DNA from: Mycobacterium colombiense
GTDB lineage: Bacteria > Actinomycetota > Actinomycetes > Mycobacteriales > Mycobacteriaceae
Assembly (NCBI RefSeq): GCF_003284975.1
Contig: NZ_QMEU01000041.1
Coordinates: 1-36,885, forward strand
Direction of reading: 5' to 3'
DNA length: 36,885 nucleotides
The position numbers and the translations under genes were made by a program. The notes beneath the pieces are model-generated. The model saw only the letters and a list, made by a program, of their open reading frames with translations. It did not search any database and was not told the origin of the DNA. This document shows, piece after piece, positions 25,753 through 34,736 of this stretch; within the stretch, counting starts at the first letter, position 1, and every line of letters begins with the position of its first letter.

Positions 25753-28700
25753 TTGTGTGCCGTGAACGCCACACCGGTCGCCGTCATAGGGATGGCCTGC
25801 CGGCTTCCCGGCGGGATCGACTCCCCGCACCGCCTCTGGCAGGCGTTGCTGCGCGGTGACGACTTTGTCGGCGAGATTCCCGCCGACCGGTGGGACGCCG
25901 ACCTGTTCTACGATCCCGAACCCGGCGTGCCCGGCCGATCGGTGACCCGGTGGGGGGCGTTCCTCGACGATGTCGGCGGCTTCGACTGTGACTTCTTCGG
26001 GATGACCGAGCGTGAGGCCATCGCGATCGACCCGCAGCACCGCCTGCTGCTCGAGACGTCGTGGGATGCCGTCGAACATGCCGGCCTGGACCCCGCGTCG
26101 CTTTCCCAATCGCAGACCGGGGTGTTCGTCGGCCTGACCCACGGTGACTACGAGCTGCTGTCCGCCGACTGCGGTGCGGCCGAAGGGCCGTACGGATTCA
26201 CCGGCACGTCCAACAGCTTCGCGTCGGGGCGAGTCGCGTACGCCCTCGGACTGCACGGCCCGGCGGTCACCGTGGACACGGCGTGCTCGTCGGGACTGAT
26301 GGCCGTGCACCAGGCGTGCGGCAGCCTGGGCAGCGGCGAATCCGACCTCACCCTGGCCGGGGGCGTGGTGGTGACGCTGGAACCACGCAAGTCCGTCACC
26401 GGTTCACTGCAGGGCATGCTGTCCCCGACCGGCCGCTGCCACGCCTTCGATGTGCACGCCGACGGCTTCGTGTCAGGCGAGGGCTGCGTCATGCTGTTGC
26501 TCAAGCGGCTCGACGACGCCCAGCGCGACGGCGATCGCATCCTGGCGGTGCTGCGCGGCACCGCGGCCAATCAGGACGGCCGCACCGTGAACATCGCGGC
26601 GCCCTCGCAAACGGCTCAGGTCGCCGTCTACCGGAAAGCCCTGCAGATCGCAGGCGTCGACGCGGCCACGGTCGGTCTCGTCGAGGCGCACGGCACCGGC
26701 ACTCCCGTCGGCGACCCGATCGAATACACCAGCCTGGCCGCCGTGTACGGCGTCGGCGGTGCCTGCGCCCTGGGATCGGTGAAGACGAACTTCGGCCACC
26801 TGCAGTCGGCCTCGGGGCCACTGGGCTTGATCAAGGCGATCCTCGCGCTGCAGCACGCCGTGGTACCGCGGAATCTGCACTTCACCCGGCTGCCCGACGA
26901 AATGGCCCGAATCGAGACCAATCTGTTTGTGCCGCAGAGCAATACGCCATGGCCCAGCAAGGGGCACCCGCGCCGTGCCGCGGTGTCGTCCTACGGGATG
27001 TCGGGCACCAACGTGCACGCCATCGTGGAACAGGCACCGGAACGGGCGCCGGCCCAGGCGGCCGACCTACCGCGAGGGCCGCTGCTGTTTCCCCTGTCGG
27101 CCACCTCCGCCGAACAGCTGCGCGTCACGGCGGCCCGCCTGGCGGTCTGGCTCGACGAGCACGGCGCTGCCGACGGCGAATGTGGCTCGTTGCTCAGGGA
27201 TCTGGGCTACACGCTGTCGCGGCGGCGCGCGCACCGCCCGGTGCGTACCGTGATCTCGGCCGGCACCGTCGACGAGTTGGGTGCCCAGCTGCGCGCGGTC
27301 GCGGCGAGCGACATCCCGTACCCGCCCGCGGTGGGGCAAGGCGACCGCGGACCGGTGTGGGTCTTCTCCGGCCAGGGTTCGCAGTGGCCGAAGATGGGCG
27401 CCAAACTGCTGGCCAACGAGCCGGTCTTCGCCGCGACGATCGCCGCCATCGAACCGTTGATCGCTGCGGAGTCGGGCTTTTCGGTCACCGCGGCCATGTC
27501 GGCACCCGAGACGGTGACCGGCATCGACCGGGTGCAGCCGACGCTCTTCGCGATGCAGGTCGGGCTCGCCGAGACGATGAAGTCCTATGGCGTGCGTCCC
27601 GGCGCCGTCATCGGGCATTCGCTCGGCGAATCCGCGGCCGCCGTCGTCGCCGGCGGGTTGGCGGTGGCCGACGGTGTGCGCGTCATCTGCCGTCGCTCGA
27701 AGCTGATGGCGCGGATCGCGGGCAGCGGCGCGATGGCAGCGGTGGAACTGCCGGGCCAACAAGTGTTGTCGGAACTGTCGATTCGCGGCATCTCCGACGT
27801 CGTGCTGTCCGTGGTCGCGTCGCCGACGTCGACCGTCGTCGGCGGCGACGCCCAGGCCATCCGCGATCTGGTCACGGCCTGGCAGGAGCAGGACGTGCTG
27901 GCGCGCGAGGTGGCGGTGGACGTCGCCTCGCATTCGCCGCAGGTGGAGCCTATCCTCGACGAGCTGGTCGAGGACCTCGCCGGCCTGCGACCGATGGCGC
28001 CCGAGGTGCCCTACTATTCGGCGACGCTGTGGGACCCGCGCGAACGGCCCTCGTTCACCGGCGACTACTGGGCTGAAAACCTGCGCTACACGGTGCGATT
28101 CGCGGCCGCCGTGCAGGCCGCCCTCAAGGACGGCTTCCGCGTCTTCGGTGAGCTGGCGCCGCACCCACTGCTGACGCACGCCGTCGAGCAGAACGCCGGC
28201 AGCCTGGACATGCCCATCGCCGCCCTGGCGGCCATGCGCCGCGACCTGCAACTGCCGATTGGCTTGCGCGGCTTCGTCGCCGACGTGCACAGCGCGGGCG
28301 CGGTGATCGACTTCTCCGTCCCATACCCGGCCGGCCGTCTGGTGGATGCCCCGCTGCCGACGTGGACGCATCGCCGGCTGATGCTCAGCCGCGAGGCCAC
28401 CGGGCAGGCACGCGGCGCCCCGGTCCAGGCCGTACACCCCCTGCTCGGTGCGCACGTGCATCTGCGGGAGGAACCCGAGCGTCACGTCTGGCAGGGGGAG
28501 GTGGGCACCGACGCCCACCCGTGGCTGAGCGATCACCAAATCCATGGTGTCGCAGCGTTTCCCGGCGCGGGGTATTGCGAGATGGCGCTCGCGGCCGCCC
28601 GCGCGGCGCTCGGTGAACGCGCCGAGGTCCGCGACGTCAAGTTCGAACAGACACTGCTGCTGGCCGACCAGACGCCGGCCTCCTCGGCCGCCACACTGGC

Positions 28701-31700
28701 CGCCCCCGGTGTTCTCGACTTCACGGTGGACACCCACGAGGACGGTGAACGCACCCGCCGGGCCAGCGCGGTGCTGTGCGCCCTACCCGGTGACGACGCG
28801 GATTCACTCGGGCCTGCGCAGCCGCCCGCGCACGACCTGGCGACGCTGATCGCCGCCCACCCATCCCGCCTGGACGGCGCGGAACTGCGAAAGGCGTTCG
28901 ACGCTGCGGGAATTCAGTACGGGCCGGCGTTTTCGGGGCTGGCCGCGGTGCTGGTCGCCGACGGGGGCATCACCACGATGCTGGCCGAAGTCGCGCTGCC
29001 GGGCGCGATCCGCTCGCAGCAGCCGGCCTACGCCGCGCACCCGGCGTTGCTCGACGCGTGCTTCCAGGCGGTCGTCGTATCGCCCGAGGTGCAAAAGGCC
29101 GGCGCCGGCGGTCTGCTGTTGCCGGTCGGGGTGCGCAGGCTGCGCAACTATCACTCGACGCGCAACGCGCAATATTGCCTGGCCCGGGTCACGTCCTCGA
29201 GCCCCGGCGAGTGCGAGGCCGACGTCGACGTGTTGGACCAGTCCGGAACGGTGCTGTTGAGCGTCGAGGGGCTGCGGCTGGTCGGCGGCGCCTCCGCACA
29301 CGAACACGCCCGGCGACTGCTCAACGAGCGGTTGCTGACCATCGACTGGGAGCCCAAGGAACTGCCCGACGCGACGCAGGCCGAGCCTGGTCGCTGGGTG
29401 CTGCTCGGCGCGTCGGAAGGTCCCGACCCGTTTGCGGCGCGACTGGCAGAAGTCTTGAATACCGATGGCGGACAATGTGTCTCGGCGTGCGATCCCGTCG
29501 GGTCCGCGCACACCACGCGGCTGCGCGCGCTGTTGTCCGGCGCCGGGCAGCCCGCCTCCCACGGGCCGCTGAAGGGGCTCACCGGCGTCGTCGTGGTCAC
29601 ATCGGATGGCGCCGCGGCTGATCCGCAGGCGGGGCGGCGCGGTCGGGACTACGTGTCGCACCTCGCGGCCGTCGCCCGTGAGCTCTCGGAGCTGCCCAGG
29701 GAGTCGCCGCGGCTGTACCTGGTGACCCGAAACGCGGCCACCGTGACCGCCGGTGATGTGGCGAACCTGGCGCAGGCCGGGCTGCGGGGCCTGATGCGGG
29801 TGATCGACTCCGAGCACCCGCATCTAAACGCCACCCAGATCGATGTGGACGACGCGACGGACCCCGAACGGGTTGCGCTGCAGCTGAAACGCGGCTCGGC
29901 GGAAGACGAGACCGCCTGGCGCGGCGGCCAGTGGTACGCCGCGCGGTTGCGGCCCGGCCCACTTCGCCCGGCCGAGCGGCGCACCACCGTCGTCGATCAC
30001 GAGCGGGACGGCATGCGCGTGCAAATCCGCACTCCCGGTGACCTCGAATCGCTGGAGTTCACCGCGTTCGACCGGGTGCCGCCCGGGCCGGGGGAGATCG
30101 AGGTGGCGGTGACCGCGTCGACCGTCAACTTCGCGGATGTCCTTGTCGCCTTCGGGCGCTATCCCACGTTCGAGGGCTACCAGCAGCGGTTGGGCGGTGA
30201 CTTCGCCGGCGTGGTGACCGCCGTCGGACCGGACGTCACCGAGCATCAGGTCGGCGACCGTGTCGGCGGCATGTCGCGCAACGGGTGCTGGGGCACCTTC
30301 GTCATCGCCGACGCCCGCCAAACGGTCACGCTGCCGCCCGAGGTACCACTCGAAGACGCAGCCGCGGTGCCCACCGCGGCCGCGACCGCGTGGTATAGCC
30401 TGCACGACTTGGCCCGCATCTCGCCGACCGACAAGGTGCTCATCCACTCCGGCACCGGGGGTGTCGGCCAGGCGGCCATCGCGATCGCCCGGGCCGTGGG
30501 CTGTGAGATCTTCGCGACCGCGGGCAGCCCGCAGCGCCGGAAACTGTTGCAGAACATGGGTATCGAGCACGTCTACGACTCGCGCAGCACGGAATTCGCC
30601 GACCAGATCCGCACGGACACGCAGGGATACGGCGTCGACGTGGTGCTCAACTCGCTGCCCGGTGCCGCGCAACGCGCGGGAATCGAACTGCTGGCCTTGG
30701 GTGGGCGCTTCATCGAGCTGGGCAAGCGTGACATCTACGGCGATACCCACCTGGGGCTGTTCCCGTTTCGCCGCAACCTGTCGTTGTTCGCCGTCGACCT
30801 CGCGCTGCTGACTTTCAGTCACCCGCACACGATTGGGCGGTTGTTGACCACCGTGTACCAGCGCACCGCCGCCGGCGAACTGCCGATGCCGAGCACCACG
30901 CACTATCCGATTCGCGACGCCGCCGCCGCGGTGCGCCTGGTCGCCGCCGCCGGGCATACCGGCAAGGTGGTGCTGGACGTGTCGCGGGCGGGAAGCAGTG
31001 TGGCCGTCGTGCCGCCGGAAACGGTGCGGCCGTTCCGGTCCGACGGCGCCTACATCATCACCGGCGGCATCGGGGGACTGGGCCTGTTCCTGGCCGGCCA
31101 GATGGCCGCTCGCGACGCGGGTTGCGGGCGGATCGTGCTCAACTCGCGCTCGCAACCCGACGAGCGGGCGCGCGAAGCGATCGAGCGTCTGCGCGCCGCG
31201 GGGGCCGACATCGCGGTGGAGTGCGGTGACATCGCCGAGCCGCAGACGGCCGAGCGGCTGGTGGCGTGTGCCACGGCCACCGGACTGCCGGTTCGGGGCG
31301 TGCTGCACGCGGCGGCGGTGGTGCAGGACGCCACTTTGGCGAATGTCACCGACGAGCTCGTCGATCGGTGTTGGGCGCCAAAGGTTTACGGCGCGTGGAA
31401 CCTGCATCAAGCCCTGCGGGAGGACGACACCGGGCGGCCACTGGACTGGTTCTGCGCGTTTTCGTCGGCCGCCGCGCTGGTGGGCTCGCCGGGGCAGGGC
31501 GCCTACGCCGCGGCCAACAGCTGGCTGGACGCATTCGCCCACTGGCGCCGGGCCCGCGGTCTGCCGGCCACCTCGATCGCGTGGGGGGCGTGGTCGGAGG
31601 TGGGCCGCGCGACGGCGCTGGCGCAGGACGCCGGCATCGCGATCGCGCCGGCCGAGGGGTTCCGCGCCTTCGAAACGCTGCTGCGCCACGACCGCCCCTA

Positions 31701-32091
31701 CTCGGGCTACGCGCCGATCATGGGGACGCCCTGGCTGGCCTCCTTCGCGCAACGCAGCAGCTTCGCCGAGGCGTTCGGCTCGACGGACGGCAAACCGGAC
31801 ACCGGCAAGTTCCTCGCGGAGTTGCGGACGTTGCCGCGCGAGGAGTGGCCGTCGGCCATTCGGCGGTTGGTGTCCGGCCAGATCAGCCTGCTGCTGCGGC
31901 GCACCATCGATCCGGACCGGCCGCTGTCCGACTACGGTCTGGACTCGCTGGGCAACTTGGAGCTGCGGACCCGCATCGAAGCCGAAACGGGTGTGCGCAT
32001 CAGTCCGACGAAGATCACCACCGTCCGCGATCTGGCCGAGCATTTGTGCGACGAGCTGGCCGATCTGGAAGCCGCGCCGTCAGCGCACTGA
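25753..32091 (+). CDS. Mycocerosic-acid-synthase-type iterative polyketide synthase (Pks3/4-like)
   Basis: This is a complete highly reducing type I PKS of 2112 residues, the size of Mas. Domain order is KS (Cys178, His313, His349), AT (GHSLGES Ser623), DH (His928, Asp1101), ER (NADPH site GTGGVGQ at 1567), KR (GGIGGLG at 1771) and ACP (Ser2065 in YGLDSLGN). All active sites are intact. The AT has VASH at His727, the methylmalonyl-type signature, against HAFH for malonyl. It therefore should elongate a fatty acyl starter with methylmalonyl-CoA to make a multiply methyl-branched acid. There is no thioesterase, as in Mas. In M. tuberculosis the corresponding gene is annotated as pks3 plus pks4 and makes acids of polyacyltrehalose. 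The TTG start has GGGGA 8 nt upstream; GTG 25762 is an alternative. The starter acid is probably supplied by the fadD21-like FAAL at 34737-36485. Confidence 0.93.
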   Translation: MCAVNATPVAVIGMACRLPGGIDSPHRLWQALLRGDDFVGEIPADRWDADLFYDPEPGVPGRSVTRWGAFLDDVGGFDCDFFGMTEREAIAIDPQHRLLLETSWDAVEHAGLDPASLSQSQTGVFVGLTHGDYELLSADCGAAEGPYGFTGTSNSFASGRVAYALGLHGPAVTVDTACSSGLMAVHQACGSLGSGESDLTLAGGVVVTLEPRKSVTGSLQGMLSPTGRCHAFDVHADGFVSGEGCVMLLLKRLDDAQRDGDRILAVLRGTAANQDGRTVNIAAPSQTAQVAVYRKALQIAGVDAATVGLVEAHGTGTPVGDPIEYTSLAAVYGVGGACALGSVKTNFGHLQSASGPLGLIKAILALQHAVVPRNLHFTRLPDEMARIETNLFVPQSNTPWPSKGHPRRAAVSSYGMSGTNVHAIVEQAPERAPAQAADLPRGPLLFPLSATSAEQLRVTAARLAVWLDEHGAADGECGSLLRDLGYTLSRRRAHRPVRTVISAGTVDELGAQLRAVAASDIPYPPAVGQGDRGPVWVFSGQGSQWPKMGAKLLANEPVFAATIAAIEPLIAAESGFSVTAAMSAPETVTGIDRVQPTLFAMQVGLAETMKSYGVRPGAVIGHSLGESAAAVVAGGLAVADGVRVICRRSKLMARIAGSGAMAAVELPGQQVLSELSIRGISDVVLSVVASPTSTVVGGDAQAIRDLVTAWQEQDVLAREVAVDVASHSPQVEPILDELVEDLAGLRPMAPEVPYYSATLWDPRERPSFTGDYWAENLRYTVRFAAAVQAALKDGFRVFGELAPHPLLTHAVEQNAGSLDMPIAALAAMRRDLQLPIGLRGFVADVHSAGAVIDFSVPYPAGRLVDAPLPTWTHRRLMLSREATGQARGAPVQAVHPLLGAHVHLREEPERHVWQGEVGTDAHPWLSDHQIHGVAAFPGAGYCEMALAAARAALGERAEVRDVKFEQTLLLADQTPASSAATLAAPGVLDFTVDTHEDGERTRRASAVLCALPGDDADSLGPAQPPAHDLATLIAAHPSRLDGAELRKAFDAAGIQYGPAFSGLAAVLVADGGITTMLAEVALPGAIRSQQPAYAAHPALLDACFQAVVVSPEVQKAGAGGLLLPVGVRRLRNYHSTRNAQYCLARVTSSSPGECEADVDVLDQSGTVLLSVEGLRLVGGASAHEHARRLLNERLLTIDWEPKELPDATQAEPGRWVLLGASEGPDPFAARLAEVLNTDGGQCVSACDPVGSAHTTRLRALLSGAGQPASHGPLKGLTGVVVVTSDGAAADPQAGRRGRDYVSHLAAVARELSELPRESPRLYLVTRNAATVTAGDVANLAQAGLRGLMRVIDSEHPHLNATQIDVDDATDPERVALQLKRGSAEDETAWRGGQWYAARLRPGPLRPAERRTTVVDHERDGMRVQIRTPGDLESLEFTAFDRVPPGPGEIEVAVTASTVNFADVLVAFGRYPTFEGYQQRLGGDFAGVVTAVGPDVTEHQVGDRVGGMSRNGCWGTFVIADARQTVTLPPEVPLEDAAAVPTAAATAWYSLHDLARISPTDKVLIHSGTGGVGQAAIAIARAVGCEIFATAGSPQRRKLLQNMGIEHVYDSRSTEFADQIRTDTQGYGVDVVLNSLPGAAQRAGIELLALGGRFIELGKRDIYGDTHLGLFPFRRNLSLFAVDLALLTFSHPHTIGRLLTTVYQRTAAGELPMPSTTHYPIRDAAAAVRLVAAAGHTGKVVLDVSRAGSSVAVVPPETVRPFRSDGAYIITGGIGGLGLFLAGQMAARDAGCGRIVLNSRSQPDERAREAIERLRAAGADIAVECGDIAEPQTAERLVACATATGLPVRGVLHAAAVVQDATLANVTDELVDRCWAPKVYGAWNLHQALREDDTGRPLDWFCAFSSAAALVGSPGQGAYAAANSWLDAFAHWRRARGLPATSIAWGAWSEVGRATALAQDAGIAIAPAEGFRAFETLLRHDRPYSGYAPIMGTPWLASFAQRSSFAEAFGSTDGKPDTGKFLAELRTLPREEWPSAIRRLVSGQISLLLRRTIDPDRPLSDYGLDSLGNLELRTRIEAETGVRISPTKITTVRDLAEHLCDELADLEAAPSAH

Positions 32092-32402
32092 CCCGCCCAC
32101 GCGTTGCGGGCGGAAGGGTAAATAAAATTTCGCCGGTCTTTATCCTTCCGCCGCGCCCCATCGGGCCGCCGCGATCGCCTGCCGGGCCGGTCGAACGGGC
32201 GCGATGCGGCGGTGCTTGCCGGATCGCCCCAGCACAGCGACAAAGTCTCCTAAGTTGACCATCTTTAGTTGTGGACTGGTTCTGATCCGGATTGATTGAT
32301 AAACAATATGGTGACGGCGTGTGGCCAGGATCGATGCGGCGGGCGAGAATCCGTGCGCACGCGTCCATGCGCGGGGCGAAACGTTGTGAACAGGAGCTGG
32401 GA
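32092..32402 (+). promoter_or_regulatory. Non-coding region between the PKS and cysC
   Basis: These 311 bp hold no gene. They contain the hairpin described at 32109-32152 and then an AT-rich stretch at about 32240-32312 that stands out from the local GC content. Promoter-like words there are TTGACC (32255-32260) and TATGGT (32307-32312, a TANNNT box), but they are not at standard spacing to each other. An independent cysC-sat promoter is likely here. The cysC ribosome site AGGAG follows at 32393-32397. Confidence 0.45.
32109..32152 (+). terminator. 14-bp inverted repeat after the PKS gene
   Basis: GGCGGAAGGGTAAA (32109-32122) pairs with TTTATCCTTCCGCC (32139-32152), with 13 Watson-Crick pairs and one G-U, around a 16-nt loop. 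It is the longest hairpin I found in the window and begins 18 bp after the PKS stop codon. It can act as a terminator, although no U-tract follows the second arm. An operator role is an alternative. Confidence 0.55.
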
Positions 32403-33068
32403 ATGGCCAACAACATCACGTGGCATGAGCATCAGATAAGCCGCGCCGAGCGCGAGAGCCTCAACGGGCACAAAGGCTGCGTCATCTGGTTCACCGGGCT
32501 CAGCGGCAGCGGCAAGAGCACCGTGGCCAACGTCGTCGAGCAGAAGCTCTACGAGCGGGGCATCCGCAGCTTTCTGCTGGACGGGGACAACGTCCGCTAC
32601 GGGCTCAACGCCGGCCCGGAACTTCTCGAAGAGCGGCACGGATCGGAGTTCGCGAAGCGGTTCGGCCTCGGTTTTTCCGCCCAGGACCGCGAGGAGAACA
32701 TCCGCCGCATCGGCGCGGTCGCGAAGCTGTTCTGCGAGTCCGGCGTGATCGCCTTGACGGCCTTCATCAGCCCCTACGTGCGCGATCGCGACGCCATTCG
32801 GGCCACCCTGAACGACGGCGATTTCCACGAGATCTTCATCGACACCCCGATCGAGATTTGCGAGCAGCGCGATCCCAAAGGCCTGTACAAGAAAGCCCGG
32901 GCCGGCGAGATCAAGGGGTTCACCGGGATCGACGACCCGTACGAGGCGCCGGCACAGCCCGAGTTGCGCCTCGAAGGCGGCAACAAGGACGCGGACACGC
33001 TGGCCGAGGAAGTGATCGCCCATCTCGAGCGGGTGGGCGTCATCGCGGGAGCGATCCAGGACGCCTAG
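32403..33068 (+). CDS. cysC: Monofunctional APS kinase
   Basis: APS kinase phosphorylates adenosine 5'-phosphosulfate to PAPS, the donor for sulfotransferases. The 221-residue product has the Walker A motif GLSGSGKS at residues 32-39, DGDNVRYGLN, the AFISPYVRDRD segment with the Ser-Pro typical of the family, and DPKGLYKKARAGEIKGFTGIDDPYEAP, the lid region. It is complete. AGGAG lies 5 nt before the ATG at 32403. sat begins 80 bp downstream and probably shares its transcript. Mycobacteria normally use the fused CysNC for this step, so this would be a second APS kinase. Its sequence (FGLGFSAQDREENIRRIG) is of the bacterial stand-alone type. Adjacent genes make and activate lipids, not cysteine, which suggests PAPS for sulfation; that is inference. 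Confidence 0.92.
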   Translation: MANNITWHEHQISRAERESLNGHKGCVIWFTGLSGSGKSTVANVVEQKLYERGIRSFLLDGDNVRYGLNAGPELLEERHGSEFAKRFGLGFSAQDREENIRRIGAVAKLFCESGVIALTAFISPYVRDRDAIRATLNDGDFHEIFIDTPIEICEQRDPKGLYKKARAGEIKGFTGIDDPYEAPAQPELRLEGGNKDADTLAEEVIAHLERVGVIAGAIQDA

Positions 33069-33148
33069 CGGACGGGTCGGCGACGGCGGCGTCGGGAGCC
33101 GTCCACCGCACGGGCAAACCGCTGTTTACGCGAAACGAGGTCAGTTAT

Positions 33149-34408
33149 ATGAGCTACCAAGGTCATAACGGCAAGCCGATCGTCGAACGAGTGTCCACCG
33201 AGAATGCGGCGAGCCGGATCGACGGGTTGCCGCGCATCCCGATCTCGAAGGCCACCGCGCACGAGGTGATCAGCCTGTCCTACGGCTTCTTCACCCCGCT
33301 CACGGGGTTCATGGGCCGGCGCGAAGTGGATGGCACGCTGGACGACTTCCGGCTGCCCGACGGCACGCTGTGGAGCATCCCGATCGTGTTCGATCTGTCC
33401 GCGGAAGACGTCGAGAAGTTCGGGGTCAAGGAGGGCGAAAGCGTCGTCCTCGAATATCTCGACGCCCCGATGGCGCTGTTCGAGGTCTCCGAGATCTACG
33501 AGTACGACTTGCAGCGCATGGCCGAAAAGACTTATGGCACTACCGATTCCCGGCATCCGGGCGTCAAGAAGACGTTGGCCTATGCGGATCGTTTCATCGG
33601 CGGCGACATCACGCTCATCAACGAGCCGGTGTTCAACGAGCCATTCAAGAGGTTCTGGCTCACACCGCGGCAGCACAAGGACGCGCTGGCGAAAAAGGAC
33701 TGGAAGCGCGCCGTCGCCCATCAGACCCGAAACGTTCCGCACACCGGCCACGAGGCGTTGATGAAGCAGGCGTGGCTGGCGGCCAATGAGGACCAGCCCG
33801 TCGACAGCTTGAACACGGGCGTGCTGGTCAACGCGATCATCGGCCAGAAGCGGGTCGGGGATTACATCGACGAAGCAATCCTGTTGGCGCAGAACGAGTT
33901 GCGGACCAGCGGATATTTCCGCGAGGAAGTCCACCTGGTGTCGTTCACGCTGTGGGACATGCGCTACGCGGGGCCGCGGGAGGCCATTTTTCACGCGATC
34001 CTGCGGACGAACCTGGGCTGCACGCATCACATGTTCGGGCGCGACCATGCGGGCGTGGGCGATTTCTACCACCCCTACGATTCCCAGAACATCCTCAAGC
34101 AATATCGCAGCAAGCTGGGGATCAAACCGGTGTTCCTGCGGGAGAACTGGTACTGCCCGGTGTGCCAGGAGGTCACCAATTCGGCTCTGTGCGGTCATGA
34201 CGATCAGTCCCAAAGCTTCAGCGGCAGCCTGATTCGAAGCATCCTGACCGACGAGGTCAAGCCGACCCAGAAGGTGATGCGGCACGAGGTCTTCGAAGTC
34301 GTGATGGACAGCGCAGCCAAGTACGGCCAGGGTTCGCCGTTCGTCACCGAGGAGTACCTCAAAGACAGACTGCCGGTCTTCACGCTGAACCAATTGGAGA
34401 ACTCATGA
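33149..34408 (+). CDS. sat: ATP sulfurylase, homo-oligomeric zinc type (Sat)
   Basis: Sat makes APS and pyrophosphate from ATP and sulfate. The 419-residue protein is the Sat type, unrelated to the CysDN enzyme mycobacteria normally use. It has an N-terminal PUA-like domain, then the catalytic domain with QTRNVPHTGHE at 192-202 (the QxRNxxHxxH ATP/sulfate motif) and GRDHAG at 297-302. Cys336, Cys339, Cys348 and His350 (C-x2-C-x8-C-x-H) form the zinc site seen in Thermus and in dissimilatory-type enzymes. No kinase domain is fused; APS kinase is encoded by the gene just upstream. ATG 33149 has ACGAGG 8 nt upstream. Three 60-base lines I counted inside the gene are 58, 57 and 53% GC, against 72% for a line in the PKS, so recent acquisition is possible. 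The stop overlaps the next gene (ATGA). Confidence 0.92.
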   Translation: MSYQGHNGKPIVERVSTENAASRIDGLPRIPISKATAHEVISLSYGFFTPLTGFMGRREVDGTLDDFRLPDGTLWSIPIVFDLSAEDVEKFGVKEGESVVLEYLDAPMALFEVSEIYEYDLQRMAEKTYGTTDSRHPGVKKTLAYADRFIGGDITLINEPVFNEPFKRFWLTPRQHKDALAKKDWKRAVAHQTRNVPHTGHEALMKQAWLAANEDQPVDSLNTGVLVNAIIGQKRVGDYIDEAILLAQNELRTSGYFREEVHLVSFTLWDMRYAGPREAIFHAILRTNLGCTHHMFGRDHAGVGDFYHPYDSQNILKQYRSKLGIKPVFLRENWYCPVCQEVTNSALCGHDDQSQSFSGSLIRSILTDEVKPTQKVMRHEVFEVVMDSAAKYGQGSPFVTEEYLKDRLPVFTLNQLENS

Positions 34409-34734
34409 GCACCGCCGAGAAGAAGATCAAGGTCAACGTCTGGATCAACGAGGAACGGTTGGCAGCCCTGGCGAATGCCGGAATGGCCGACCGGGCCATC
34501 GAGGCGTTCGCCGGCATGAAGCTGCTCGAAATCTACACCACCGAAGAGCAGAAAGATGTTCTCTTGCAGCGCTTTCCGGGGGCGAAATACGACTCGGCCA
34601 CCACCCGCTCGATCGAGTTGCTGCCCAAGCAGGTCAAGGACAGGCTGCTCGAGCTGTCCATCAAGTTGCACTCCAACGGCCCCGATGTGGTGGGTCACTT
34701 CCTCGAGGAAGCCCAGACCGCCAACAGCCAGTAG
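34405..34734 (+). CDS. Small conserved-looking protein of unknown function, coupled to sat
   Basis: The 109-residue product is hydrophilic, without signal peptide, membrane helix or cysteine. It begins with a strand-like KIKVNVWINEERL, followed by helices (ALANAGMADRAIEAFAG), a central strand LLEIYTTEEQ and a long amphipathic helix (KQVKDRLLELSIKL). The mixed alpha/beta pattern suggests a compact single domain. I do not recognise the family. Its ATG overlaps the sat stop codon by 4 bp, so the two are translationally coupled and probably act together, for example as a sulfurylase partner or sulfate-activation accessory; that is inference from position. It ends 2 bp before the convergent fadD21-like stop codon. 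Confidence 0.8.
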   Translation: MSTAEKKIKVNVWINEERLAALANAGMADRAIEAFAGMKLLEIYTTEEQKDVLLQRFPGAKYDSATTRSIELLPKQVKDRLLELSIKLHSNGPDVVGHFLEEAQTANSQ

Positions 34735-34736
34735 GG

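Noticed and set aside
29824..32043. 739-codon open frame antisense to the PKS, and similar frames at 23298-25304 and 27067-28737
   Set aside because: They mirror intact PKS and transporter domains with all active-site motifs on the plus strand; composition is shadow-like.
25753..32091. Split of the PKS into two genes as in the pks3/pks4 annotation of M. tuberculosis H37Rv
   Set aside because: The frame is continuous from KS to ACP with no stop or shift, so it is one 2112-residue protein here.
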